NCBI RefSeq assembly: GCF_900107455.1
Contig: NZ_FNQB01000001.1
Coordinates: forward strand, 496,001-560,000
Source of the DNA: Asanoa ishikariensis
GTDB lineage: Bacteria > Actinomycetota > Actinomycetes > Mycobacteriales > Micromonosporaceae
Reading direction: 5' to 3'
Length of the DNA stretch: 64,000 nt
Translations under genes and position numbers: made by a program
The notes under the pieces: generated by a model
What the model saw: the letters and a program-made list of their open reading frames with translations, nothing else
Databases searched by the model: none
Told to the model about the DNA's origin: nothing
Shown: piece after piece, positions 16,366-24,720 of the stretch
Position numbering within the stretch: the first letter of the stretch is position 1
Layout: the number at the start of each line of letters is the position of its first letter

Positions 16366-18849
16366 ATGCACAGACCCTCGCTGTCGCGCCGGACCGTCCT
16401 CAAGGCCGGCGCGGCAACGGCGGTGGCCACCACCGCCGCCGTCGCGCTACCCACCACCGCGCAGGCAGCCCGCCCGGACTCCGGTGTCTCGGCGTATGCC
16501 TTCCCGCTCTCCGCCGTCCGCCTGCTCGCAGGACCCTTCCAGGCCAACGCCGGCCGGACGATGTCCTACCTGACGTTCCTCGACGCGGACCGGCTCCTGC
16601 ACATGTTCCGGCTGAACGCCGGCCTGTCGTCGTCGGCCACCGCGTGCGGCGGTTGGGAGTCGCCGACCACGGAACTGCGCGGCCACTCGATCGGCCACGT
16701 GCTCAGCGGCCTGGCCCAGGCGTACGCCAGCACCGGTGACACGTCGTACAAGACCAAGGGCGACTACATCGTCACCCAGCTCGGGTTGTGCCAGGACCGG
16801 GCCACCGCCCGCGGCTTCAACACCGGCTACCTGTCGGCGTACCCGGAGAGCTTCATCGACCGGGTCGAGACCGGGCAGGCGGTCTGGGCGCCTTACTACA
16901 CGCTGCACAAGATCATGGCCGGCCTGCTCGACATGCACCTGCTGGCCGGCAACGCCCAGGCGCTGACGATCCTCAACCGCAAGGCCGCCTGGGTGCAGTT
17001 CCGCAACAGCCGGCTGACCCTGAGCCAGCGGCAGGCGATGCTGCGCACGGAGTTCGGCGGCGTCGGCGAGACCCTCTACAACCTCTACCAGTACGGCGAG
17101 AACGCCGCGCACCTGACGACGGCACAGTATTTCGACCACGCGCAGATCTTCGACCCGCTGGCCAACAACAGCGACCAGCTCAACGGCTTCCACGCCAACA
17201 CGCAGATCCCCAAGGCACTCGCGGCGATCCGCGGTTACCACGCCACTGGCACCACGCGTTATCGCGACATCGCGTCGAACTTCTGGAACTTCGTCGTCAA
17301 CCAGCACTCGTACGCGATCGGGGGCAACTCCAACGGCGAGTACTTCCAGCCCCCGAACGCCATCGCCAGCGAGCTGTCGGACTCGACCTGCGAGTGCTGC
17401 AACTCGTACAACATGCTCAAGCTGACCCGGCAGTTGTTCTTCACGTTCCCGAACCGGGCCGCCGAGCTGATGGACTTCTACGAGAAGGCGCTCTACAACC
17501 ACCTGCTCGGAGCCCAGAACCCGAGCTCGTCGCACGGCTTCCACTGCTACTACGTGCCGCTGCGGGCCGGCGGCATCAAGACGTACAGCAACGACTACAG
17601 CAACTTCACCTGTTGCCACGGCACGGGCATGGAGACCAACACGAAGTACGGCGAGAGCATCTACTTCTACAACGGCAACACCCTGTGGGTGAACCTGTTC
17701 ATCGCGTCCACCTTGACCTGGCCCGGGCGCGGCATCACGGTTCGGCAGGACACCAGCTATCCCGAGACGTCGACCACTCGGCTCACCATCACCGGCTCCG
17801 GCGCCATCGACCTGCGGGTGCGCATCCCGGCCTGGACCTCGGGCGCGCAGGTGTCGGTCAACGGTGTGGCCCAAGGGTCGCCGACACCCGGCAGCTACCT
17901 GACCATCAACCGCACCTGGGCCAGTGGCGACACGGTCGACATCAGCCTGCCGATGTCGCTCGCGATCGAGCCGACCCCGGACAACTCCGCCGTCCGCGCG
18001 GTCAAGCACGGACCGATCGTGCTCGCCGGCCAGTACGGCTCGACCAACCTGTCCGGGCTGCCCACCCTCAACGCCAGCACGCTGGCGGCCACCAGCACGC
18101 CGTTGCAGTACACCGCGACCGCGAGCACCGGCAACGTGACGCTGCTGCCGTTCTACAAGACGCACGGCGTCCGCTACACCGTCTACTGGAACGTCACCTC
18201 GACACCGACCCTGCCGGCGTTCGTCGCCCACTACCAGTTCGACGAGTCGTCCGGCACCACTGCGGCCGACGCGACCGGCAACGGCCGCACGGCGACCCTG
18301 GCCGGCGGCGCCGGGCGGACCACCGGCCGCACCGGCAACGCCGTCAACCTCAGCGGGTCCAGCCAGTACGTGACCCTGCCGTCCGGCATCCTCGCGGGCG
18401 CGACGTCGTTCACGATCGCCACCTGGGTGCGGGTCACCACCCTGGCGAACTGGGCCCGGCTGTTCGACTTCGGCAGCGGCACGGGCACCAACATGTTCCT
18501 CGTCCCGCGCAGTGGCAGCGGCACCGCCCGCTACGCCATCACCGCGGGCGGGGCGGGCGGGGAACAGCGCATCGACGCACCGGCGGCGCTGCCCGCCGGA
18601 GTGTGGACGCACGTCGCCGTCACACACACCGGCAACCTCGGCATCCTCTACGTCAACGGCGCGGAGGTGGCCCGCAACGCAGCGCTCACCTCGCGGCCAT
18701 CGAGCCTCGGCACGACTACCCAGAACTGGATCGGGCGCTCGCAGTACAGCGGCGACCCGTATCTCAACGCGGCCGTCGACAGCTTCCGCGTCTACAGCCG
18801 CGCGCTGTCGGCCAGTGAGATCGCCTCCCTCAACTCTTCCGGTCAGTAA
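16366..18849 (+). CDS. Tat-exported GH127 glycosidase with C-terminal LamG domain
   Basis: The protein has 827 residues. ATG 16366 is chosen because GAAAGG lies about ten bases before it. The N-terminus is a Tat signal (SRRTVLKAGAATAVATTAAV...AQA). The GH127/DUF1680 catalytic domain (about 45-600) keeps the metal/nucleophile residues: Glu343-Cys344-Cys345 in CECCNSYN and Cys416-Cys417 in FTCCHGTGMET. Tat export fits a folded metal-loaded enzyme. Residues about 620-827 are a LamG/concanavalin-like module (HYQFDESSGTTAADATGNGR, SFTIATWVRV, WTHVAVTHTG, LYVNGAEVA). It should remove beta-L-arabinofuranose outside the cell; exact linkage unknown. Confidence 0.87.
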   Translation: MHRPSLSRRTVLKAGAATAVATTAAVALPTTAQAARPDSGVSAYAFPLSAVRLLAGPFQANAGRTMSYLTFLDADRLLHMFRLNAGLSSSATACGGWESPTTELRGHSIGHVLSGLAQAYASTGDTSYKTKGDYIVTQLGLCQDRATARGFNTGYLSAYPESFIDRVETGQAVWAPYYTLHKIMAGLLDMHLLAGNAQALTILNRKAAWVQFRNSRLTLSQRQAMLRTEFGGVGETLYNLYQYGENAAHLTTAQYFDHAQIFDPLANNSDQLNGFHANTQIPKALAAIRGYHATGTTRYRDIASNFWNFVVNQHSYAIGGNSNGEYFQPPNAIASELSDSTCECCNSYNMLKLTRQLFFTFPNRAAELMDFYEKALYNHLLGAQNPSSSHGFHCYYVPLRAGGIKTYSNDYSNFTCCHGTGMETNTKYGESIYFYNGNTLWVNLFIASTLTWPGRGITVRQDTSYPETSTTRLTITGSGAIDLRVRIPAWTSGAQVSVNGVAQGSPTPGSYLTINRTWASGDTVDISLPMSLAIEPTPDNSAVRAVKHGPIVLAGQYGSTNLSGLPTLNASTLAATSTPLQYTATASTGNVTLLPFYKTHGVRYTVYWNVTSTPTLPAFVAHYQFDESSGTTAADATGNGRTATLAGGAGRTTGRTGNAVNLSGSSQYVTLPSGILAGATSFTIATWVRVTTLANWARLFDFGSGTGTNMFLVPRSGSGTARYAITAGGAGGEQRIDAPAALPAGVWTHVAVTHTGNLGILYVNGAEVARNAALTSRPSSLGTTTQNWIGRSQYSGDPYLNAAVDSFRVYSRALSASEIASLNSSGQ

Positions 18850-18860
18850 GGGAGCTTTTC

Positions 18861-20294
18861 ATGCGCAAACGTGTGGCAATCGCCTGTGGGGTGGTGACGC
18901 TGGCGGCCGCTGTGCTGTTCGGCGTCGCCGCGCAGGCCGCCAACCCCGTCGTCACCGCCATCTACACCGCCGACCCGGCTCCGCTGGTCGTCGGCGACAC
19001 CATGTACATCTACACCGGCCGCGACGAGGCCTCGTCCACCGGTCAGAACTTCGTCATGCGCGAGTGGCACGTGCTCTCCTCGACGGACGCCGCCACCTGG
19101 ACCGACCGCGGCGTACGCGCCAACATCGCCACGTTCCCGTGGGCCGGCGCCGACGCCTGGGCCAGCGAGGTGGAGCCGCGCAACGGCCGCTACTACTGGT
19201 ACACGTCGATCAACGGCAACGGCGCCGGGTGGATGAACATCGGCGTCGCCGTGGGTGACAGCCCGCTCGGCCCGTTCACCGACGCCAAGGGCGGCCCGCT
19301 GATCAGCGACAGCACGGCCAACTCGTCCGGCCTGAACATCGACCCGACGGTGTTCGTCGACGACGACGGCCAGGCCTACATGTACTGGGGCGGCTACTGG
19401 GCTCCGCGGGCCGTGCGGCTGGCGTCCAACATGGTCGACACGGTCGGCGCGGTGGTCACCCCGACCGGGCTCACCAACTACTGGGAAGCCCCGTTCATGT
19501 TCAAGCGCAACGGTCTCTACTACATGATCTACGCGGCCAACGACACCAACGGCTGCGTGACTTCGTCGAGCTACGCCTGTCAGCGGTATGCGACGGCGAC
19601 CAACCCGATGGGGCCGTGGACACATCGCGGCATCGTGCTCGGCCAGGTCTCGTCGACCACCAACCACGCGGGCGTGGTCGAGTTCAACGGCCAGTGGTAC
19701 ATGGTCTACCACAATGCCAACGCGCCCGGCGGCGGCAACTTCCGCCGGTCGGTGGCCGTCGACCGGATGTACTTCAACAGCGACGGGACGATCCAGCGGG
19801 TGGTGCAGACCACCACCGGGCCGCCGTCGAACCCGGGCGGCCCGACCACGCCGCCGACCTCGGGCACCAACATCGGACCGAGCGCCACCGCGTCGACGTC
19901 CTATGTGTCCTCGTGGGAGTCCCTGGCCGCGGTCAACAACGGTGGCACGCCGGCCAACTCGCAGGACCGGTCCAACCTGGCGTACGGGAACTGGCCCCAG
20001 CAGGGCACTCAGTGGATCGAGTACCAGTGGCCGTCGGCCCGCTCGCTCAACCGAGTGGCCACCTACTGGTTCGACGACAACCAGGGCATCGACGTGCCCG
20101 CGTCGTGCCAGGTGCAGTACTGGAACGGCAGCGCGTACGTGGCCGTGCCGGGTCAGTCGGCCTGCGGGGTGGCCGGCAACACGTTCAACTCGACGACCTT
20201 CAACACGGTCAGCACGACCCGGTTGCGGCTTTCGATCGTCTCCCGTGCCGGGCTTTCCACCGGTGTCCTCGAATGGCAGGCATTCCAGTCCTAG
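18861..20294 (+). CDS. Secreted GH43 glycosidase with C-terminal discoidin module
   Basis: The protein has 477 residues beginning with a Sec signal peptide. The five-bladed GH43 propeller (about 30-325) keeps the three catalytic acids: Asp38 in YTADPAP, Asp161 in NIDPTVF, Glu209 in YWEAPFM. The tail (340-477) is a discoidin-like module related to those in the neighbouring proteins. GH43 enzymes are typically alpha-L-arabinofuranosidases or xylosidases. In the bifidobacterial glycoprotein system a GH43 (HypAA) removes a terminal alpha-arabinofuranose, and the context suggests the same here. It begins 11 bases after the preceding stop, so it is co-transcribed. Confidence 0.87.
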   Translation: MRKRVAIACGVVTLAAAVLFGVAAQAANPVVTAIYTADPAPLVVGDTMYIYTGRDEASSTGQNFVMREWHVLSSTDAATWTDRGVRANIATFPWAGADAWASEVEPRNGRYYWYTSINGNGAGWMNIGVAVGDSPLGPFTDAKGGPLISDSTANSSGLNIDPTVFVDDDGQAYMYWGGYWAPRAVRLASNMVDTVGAVVTPTGLTNYWEAPFMFKRNGLYYMIYAANDTNGCVTSSSYACQRYATATNPMGPWTHRGIVLGQVSSTTNHAGVVEFNGQWYMVYHNANAPGGGNFRRSVAVDRMYFNSDGTIQRVVQTTTGPPSNPGGPTTPPTSGTNIGPSATASTSYVSSWESLAAVNNGGTPANSQDRSNLAYGNWPQQGTQWIEYQWPSARSLNRVATYWFDDNQGIDVPASCQVQYWNGSAYVAVPGQSACGVAGNTFNSTTFNTVSTTRLRLSIVSRAGLSTGVLEWQAFQS

Positions 20295-20306
20295 GAGGTG
20301 AGCCCA

Positions 20307-23300
20307 ATGTCCCTACGTAAACGCCGTCCCAAGCTGGCCGCCGGCCTCGTCGCCGTCCTCACCGGCAGCCTGTTGAGCGTCATCGCCGCGACACCCGCCC
20401 ATGCGGCACAGACCATCGGCTTCCCGACCTTCAACAACACCGGCTCGATACCGCAGCCGCCGGTCGGCTACAACACCGGCAGCACCATGCAGGCCATCTA
20501 TGACGCGGAGAGCTCCGGCACCGACTTCTGGATGGACCGGCTGCTCGGCCGCTCCGGCAACGACCCGACCGGCACCTGGCTGATGACCCGGGGCCGGGGC
20601 GCGTACATGAACACGCACACGCCCTCGGTGATCGGGTTCGGTGGCAACGCCGCCTACTGGGACAACATCAGCAGCCAGGGCGCCTACACCATCACGCCGT
20701 CGCCCGGCACGTTCACCGAGCAGTCCGCGCAACGCTTCCAGGCGCCGAGCTTCTGGCGCAGTGTGCACACCAGCGGCTCGATCCGGATCACCGTCACGAA
20801 GTTCATCACGCACAACAACGTGATGGTGACCAACCTCGACGTCGCCAACACCGGCACGGCGTCGGCGACCGTCTCGTTGCGGGCCGTCTCGCCGTACGCG
20901 GCGACCGGGAGCGGCACCGAGCTGACCGGGACGCGGGCGGTCAAGAACAACCTGACCACCCTGTTCCCGAGGTTCTCCGGTGACGGGTTCACGGTCAGCA
21001 GCGGCGGGCTCACCCGTTCGGTGACCGTCGGCGCCGGCCAGACCGTGACCACCAAGGTGCAGCTCGGCTTGGTGGCCAACGAGATCCCGGACTCGCTGAC
21101 CGAGTACAACAGCTACCGCGGCTTCTCGCCGGCGACGGCGTACGCCACCCACGTGCGGGCGTACAACCAGTGGTGGGCGACGAACCTGCCGTACATCGAC
21201 GTGCCGGACGCCGCCATCAAGAAGAACATCTACTACCGCTGGTGGTTGATGCGCTACAACTACCTCGACGTCGACATCCCGGGCCAGGACTACCAGTTCC
21301 CGCAGTCGATCGAGGGTGTCACCGGCTACAACAACGCGATCGTGCTGACCCAGCCGATGCACATCGACGACCTGAAATACCTGCGGTCGCCCGAGTACTC
21401 CTACGGTCCCTGGCTGTCGATCGGCCAGTACTCGGCCAACGGCCGGTTCGTCGACAACCCCGGCGACCCGGAGAACTGGTCCAACTCCTACACGCAGTAC
21501 GTGTCCGAGGCGGCCTGGAAGGCGTTCCAGATCCACGGTGGACAGCCGGGGCTCCTGCAGAACTTCGCGCGCTATGCGGAGGGCGACGCCAAGGGCCAAC
21601 TCGCCTTCTACGACCACAACAACAACGGCGTCATCGAGTACGACTGGGGCGCGCTGACGGGCAATGACGCCGACGCGGTGTCGTTCCACTGGCGGGCCGG
21701 CAACCTGGACCGGGCCGAGACGGCCTATGTCTGGGCCGGCGCCGTCGCTTCCCAGCAGGCGTACGCGATGCTCGGCAACACCGCCAAGGCCGCCGAGCTG
21801 CAGACGCTGGCCGACCGGATCCGCAACGGCGTCATCAACACGCTGTGGAACCCGTCTCGGCAACTGCTCGAGCACAAGCACGTCAGCACGAACGCCTTCG
21901 TGCCGTGGAAGGAAATCAACAACTACTACCCGTACTCCGTGGGGCTGATGCCCAACACCGCGCAGTACCGCGAGGCGCTGCGGCTGTTCGCCGACCCGGC
22001 CGACTACCCGATCTTCCCGTTCTACACCGCCAACCAGCGGGACAAGGCCGCCGCGGCGGCGGCCGGCCAGCCGGGCAGCAACAACTTCTCCACCATCAAC
22101 TCGACGGTGCAGTTCCGGCTCTACTCGTCGGCGCTGCGCAACTACCCGAACTCCTGGATGACCAACGACGACTACAAGAAGCTGCTCTACTGGAACGCCT
22201 GGGCGCAGTACCCCGGCGGCGACACCCGCTACCCGGACGCCAACGAGTTCTGGGCCGACTGGAACGGCAGCAGCATCCAGTACCGCTCGTGGATCCACCA
22301 CAACATCCTGGGCAGCAGCAACTGGACCGTCATCGAAGACGTCGCCGGGCTGCGGCCGCGTACCGACGCGCAGATCGAGCTCTCCCCGATCAACATCGGG
22401 TGGACCCACTTCGCGGTCAACAACCTGCGCTACCGCAATGCCAACCTGTCGGTCGTGTGGGACGACCCGGCCGACGGTGTGACCCGCTACAGCGGCGTGC
22501 CGCAGGGTTACTCCATCTACCTCAACGGCACCCGGGTGGCCACCGTCGACCGGCTCACCCGAGTTCTCTACAACCCGGCCACCGGTGCGGTCACGTTGCC
22601 GTCCGGCTCCGGCGTGGTCAACTTCAGCACGTCGTTCTCGGGCCTCCAGACGCCGCAGAACGTCAACCTGAACAGCGCGCGGATGGTCGACATCGCGGCC
22701 AAAGCCGGCGTCGACCTCACGTCGACCCTGCCCAACCTGGCGTCCGGGGCGTCGGTCTCGGCTTCGTACACCGCGTCGGGCACCTCGACCGCCGGTGCGG
22801 TCGACGGCTTCCCGACCAACGCCCCGATCTGGGGTGCGTACGGGAGCCCGAACAGCTCGGACTGGTACGAGGTGAACTTCGGGACCAGCCGGGCGGTGGA
22901 CGAGGCGCGGATCTACTTCCGCAACGACCGGGCGACCAACCGCTATCGACCACCGGCGTCGTACACCGTGCAGTACTGGAACGGCAGCGCGTTCGTCGCG
23001 GCCGGCAGCCAGGTGAAGACGCCGGGCACGCCGCAGTCCAACTACAACAAGGTGAGCTTCACGCCGGTCAACACCACCCGGCTGCGGGTGCAGTTCACGC
23101 ACGCCTCGGGCTCGGCCAAGACCGGGTTGACCGAGCTGAAGCTCTACAACCGCGGCGGAACCAACCCGAACCCGGATCCCGATCCTGACCCGGATCCTGG
23201 CGGCAACCTCGCTCTGTCGGCGACACCGTCGGCGTCGTACACCTCGTCGTGGGAGAGCGTCGCGGCCATCAACGACGGCATCGACCCGCCGTCGTCGAAC

Positions 23301-23624
23301 GACACGGTGAACGACCGCTGGGGCACCTGGCCCAACCAGGGCGCCCAGTGGGCGGAGCTGACCTGGTCGTCGGCGCAGACGCTGTCGTCGGCCCAGGTCT
23401 ACTTCTTCGACGACAACGGCGGCGTACGCGTCCCGGCGTCGTGGACGCTGCAATATTGGAACGGAAGCTCCTATGTGAACGTTCCGTCGGCGAGCGGATA
23501 TCCGGTCGCGCTCAACCAGTACAACCAGGTGACCTTCGGACAGGTGAGCACCACCCGGCTGCGCGTCGCACTGACGAGCGGCGCGGGCTCGGTCGGCCTG
23601 CTCGAAGTGAAGGCGTTCAGCTAG
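20307..23624 (+). CDS. Large secreted six-hairpin-type glycoside hydrolase with two discoidin modules, possible GH121-like arabinobiosidase
   Basis: The protein has 1105 residues; ATG 20307 has AGGAGG eight bases upstream. A Sec signal peptide ends at AHA (about residue 33). Residues 40-280 look like an N-terminal beta-sandwich; 285-760 look like an (alpha/alpha)6 barrel of the MGH1/GH63/GH121 type (IYYRWWLMRYNY, QFPQSIEGVTGYNNA, YDWGALTGNDADAVSFHW, YPDANEFWADWNGSS). Glu336, Asp446 and Glu647 are candidate catalytic acids. Two discoidin modules follow (about 810-950 and 966-1105), separated by a Pro-Asp repeat linker. GH121 beta-arabinobiosidases are the best functional guess from context; family membership needs a profile search. 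Confidence 0.75.
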   Translation: MSLRKRRPKLAAGLVAVLTGSLLSVIAATPAHAAQTIGFPTFNNTGSIPQPPVGYNTGSTMQAIYDAESSGTDFWMDRLLGRSGNDPTGTWLMTRGRGAYMNTHTPSVIGFGGNAAYWDNISSQGAYTITPSPGTFTEQSAQRFQAPSFWRSVHTSGSIRITVTKFITHNNVMVTNLDVANTGTASATVSLRAVSPYAATGSGTELTGTRAVKNNLTTLFPRFSGDGFTVSSGGLTRSVTVGAGQTVTTKVQLGLVANEIPDSLTEYNSYRGFSPATAYATHVRAYNQWWATNLPYIDVPDAAIKKNIYYRWWLMRYNYLDVDIPGQDYQFPQSIEGVTGYNNAIVLTQPMHIDDLKYLRSPEYSYGPWLSIGQYSANGRFVDNPGDPENWSNSYTQYVSEAAWKAFQIHGGQPGLLQNFARYAEGDAKGQLAFYDHNNNGVIEYDWGALTGNDADAVSFHWRAGNLDRAETAYVWAGAVASQQAYAMLGNTAKAAELQTLADRIRNGVINTLWNPSRQLLEHKHVSTNAFVPWKEINNYYPYSVGLMPNTAQYREALRLFADPADYPIFPFYTANQRDKAAAAAAGQPGSNNFSTINSTVQFRLYSSALRNYPNSWMTNDDYKKLLYWNAWAQYPGGDTRYPDANEFWADWNGSSIQYRSWIHHNILGSSNWTVIEDVAGLRPRTDAQIELSPINIGWTHFAVNNLRYRNANLSVVWDDPADGVTRYSGVPQGYSIYLNGTRVATVDRLTRVLYNPATGAVTLPSGSGVVNFSTSFSGLQTPQNVNLNSARMVDIAAKAGVDLTSTLPNLASGASVSASYTASGTSTAGAVDGFPTNAPIWGAYGSPNSSDWYEVNFGTSRAVDEARIYFRNDRATNRYRPPASYTVQYWNGSAFVAAGSQVKTPGTPQSNYNKVSFTPVNTTRLRVQFTHASGSAKTGLTELKLYNRGGTNPNPDPDPDPDPGGNLALSATPSASYTSSWESVAAINDGIDPPSSNDTVNDRWGTWPNQGAQWAELTWSSAQTLSSAQVYFFDDNGGVRVPASWTLQYWNGSSYVNVPSASGYPVALNQYNQVTFGQVSTTRLRVALTSGAGSVGLLEVKAFS

Positions 23625-23634
23625 CCGGTCGCGA

Positions 23635-23662
23635 GGCGGGCCCTTCCTGCGGAGGGCCCGCC
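23635..23662 (+). terminator. Transcription terminator after the glycosidase locus
   Basis: GGCGGGCCCT (23635-23644) pairs perfectly with AGGGCCCGCC (23653-23662) around an 8-base loop, 10 bases after the last stop codon. There is no long U-tract, as is common in high-GC actinobacteria. Confidence 0.75.
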
Positions 23663-23745
23663 TTCACCGGTAGGGCCGTACCCACCCGCGACCGGCCAGC
23701 GTGCGGGATGTCGACCGGCATCGTTGTCCCGGGACGCTCGTAGGC

Positions 23746-23973
23746 ATGCGAACCCTTACCGGAGTACCGGTCGCCGTACGCGCGGCCTTCGTGCTGTGGC
23801 TGTTGGACGGCAACTCGCTTCGCGACGCCCTCGCTAACTTGAGCGCGTTCGGCGTCAGCCGGGCCGTGCACGTCGCGGCCGTGCTCGCCGGCTGCGTCCT
23901 GATGTACGTGCCGTCCGCCAACGCCTACTTCAGGCGGGTGGCCAGCCCGTCGAGGACGACCTCGAGGCCGTAG
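23746..23973 (+). CDS. Small hypothetical membrane protein, possibly a truncated remnant
   Basis: A 75-residue frame from ATG 23746 encodes two hydrophobic stretches (VPVAVRAAFVLWLLDG; VSRAVHVAAVLAGCVLMYV). Its last 15 codons run into the 3' end of the convergent TetR gene, which is unusual and suggests that an original stop was lost or that the frame is not expressed. It follows a terminator and has no clear ribosome site. No family is recognised. Confidence 0.3.
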   Translation: MRTLTGVPVAVRAAFVLWLLDGNSLRDALANLSAFGVSRAVHVAAVLAGCVLMYVPSANAYFRRVASPSRTTSRP

Positions 23974-24581
23974 GCGAACTTCGACTCGCGGACCTCGGCC
24001 GGATCTTCGGTCACCTCGCCACCGAGACTGGCCACGAACTCGGCCTCCGTCTGGCCCGAGCGGGCGGCGGAGTTCAGCCAGGCGGCCTCGGCCGTGCTCA
24101 TGCCGTTGACGTACGAGAGCAGGGTGTCCAGGGCACCCGCCGGCTCGGGATAGCCGGCCGCGGTGAACAGCTCGACCAGGCCGTAGCTGAACGCACCGAG
24201 GTTCGGGCCGAGCTGGGCCATGCCGGCCTGGCCGAGCATCGAACCGAGCCAGGCATGGCGCAGCGCCGTCGCGCGGAACGACTGGGCGGCGACGCGCGCG
24301 GCGGCCCGCCAGTCGTCGGCCGCGACGGGCACTGCGACCTCACCGAACACCTCGTCGACGGCGAGCTCGATGAGATCGTCCTTGGTTGCCACGTGCCGGT
24401 AGAGCGAGGTGGCGCCGGCGTTGAGCCGGGCACCGAGCTTGCGCATGCTCAGCGCCTCCGCGCCTTCCTCGTCGAGCATGGCGATGGCCTCGCGGACGAT
24501 CGCGGCCTGGCTCAGCGCCGGCTGCTCGGGCTCTGCCGCCTGCCGCGCCCAGACGGACGTGACCTTCTTCTTCGGCGCCAC
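23925..24581 (-). CDS. TetR-family repressor of the adjacent DHA2 exporter
   Basis: The protein has 218 residues from GTG 24581, which has GAGGAG seven bases upstream; ATG 24605 is a weaker alternative. The DNA-binding domain is ALSQAAIVREAIAMLDEEGAEALSMRKLGARLNAGATSLYRHVATKDDLIELAV, followed by a TetR_C-type helical ligand domain. It is divergent from a 14-helix drug exporter, the standard layout for a substrate-induced efflux repressor. Two direct repeats in the gap are candidate binding sites. Confidence 0.88.
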   Translation of the reverse strand: MAPKKKVTSVWARQAAEPEQPALSQAAIVREAIAMLDEEGAEALSMRKLGARLNAGATSLYRHVATKDDLIELAVDEVFGEVAVPVAADDWRAAARVAAQSFRATALRHAWLGSMLGQAGMAQLGPNLGAFSYGLVELFTAAGYPEPAGALDTLLSYVNGMSTAEAAWLNSAARSGQTEAEFVASLGGEVTEDPAEVRESKFAYGLEVVLDGLATRLK

Positions 24582-24637
24582 GGGGCTCTCCTCTTCTGCG
24601 TACATCGTTCGCGATGAGCGTACAGCAAATGCCTCTT

Positions 24638-24671
24638 GCGTACGGCGTGCGCTCATGCGTACGGTGTGCGC
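24638..24671. promoter_or_regulatory. Direct repeats between TetR and exporter genes
   Basis: GCGTACGGCGTGCGC (24638-24652) and GCGTACGGTGTGCGC (24657-24671) differ by one base and start 19 bases apart. Further GCGTAC copies lie at 24598-24603 and 24618-24623. They sit 50-120 bases before the exporter ATG, in the place expected for TetR operators. Confidence 0.5.
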
Positions 24672-24720
24672 AGCACGGGAACAGCGTGCGCTCGCCGAGT
24701 CAGTCGGAAGGACGCCCCTC

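Noticed and set aside
23164-23205. Pro-Asp repeat coding stretch as a possible tandem-repeat element
   Set aside because: It is an ordinary inter-domain linker between two discoidin modules.
20313-23453. A minus-strand open frame of 1046 codons opposite the large glycosidase
   Set aside because: Low-complexity Arg/Val/Gly composition and complete overlap with a well-supported secreted enzyme.
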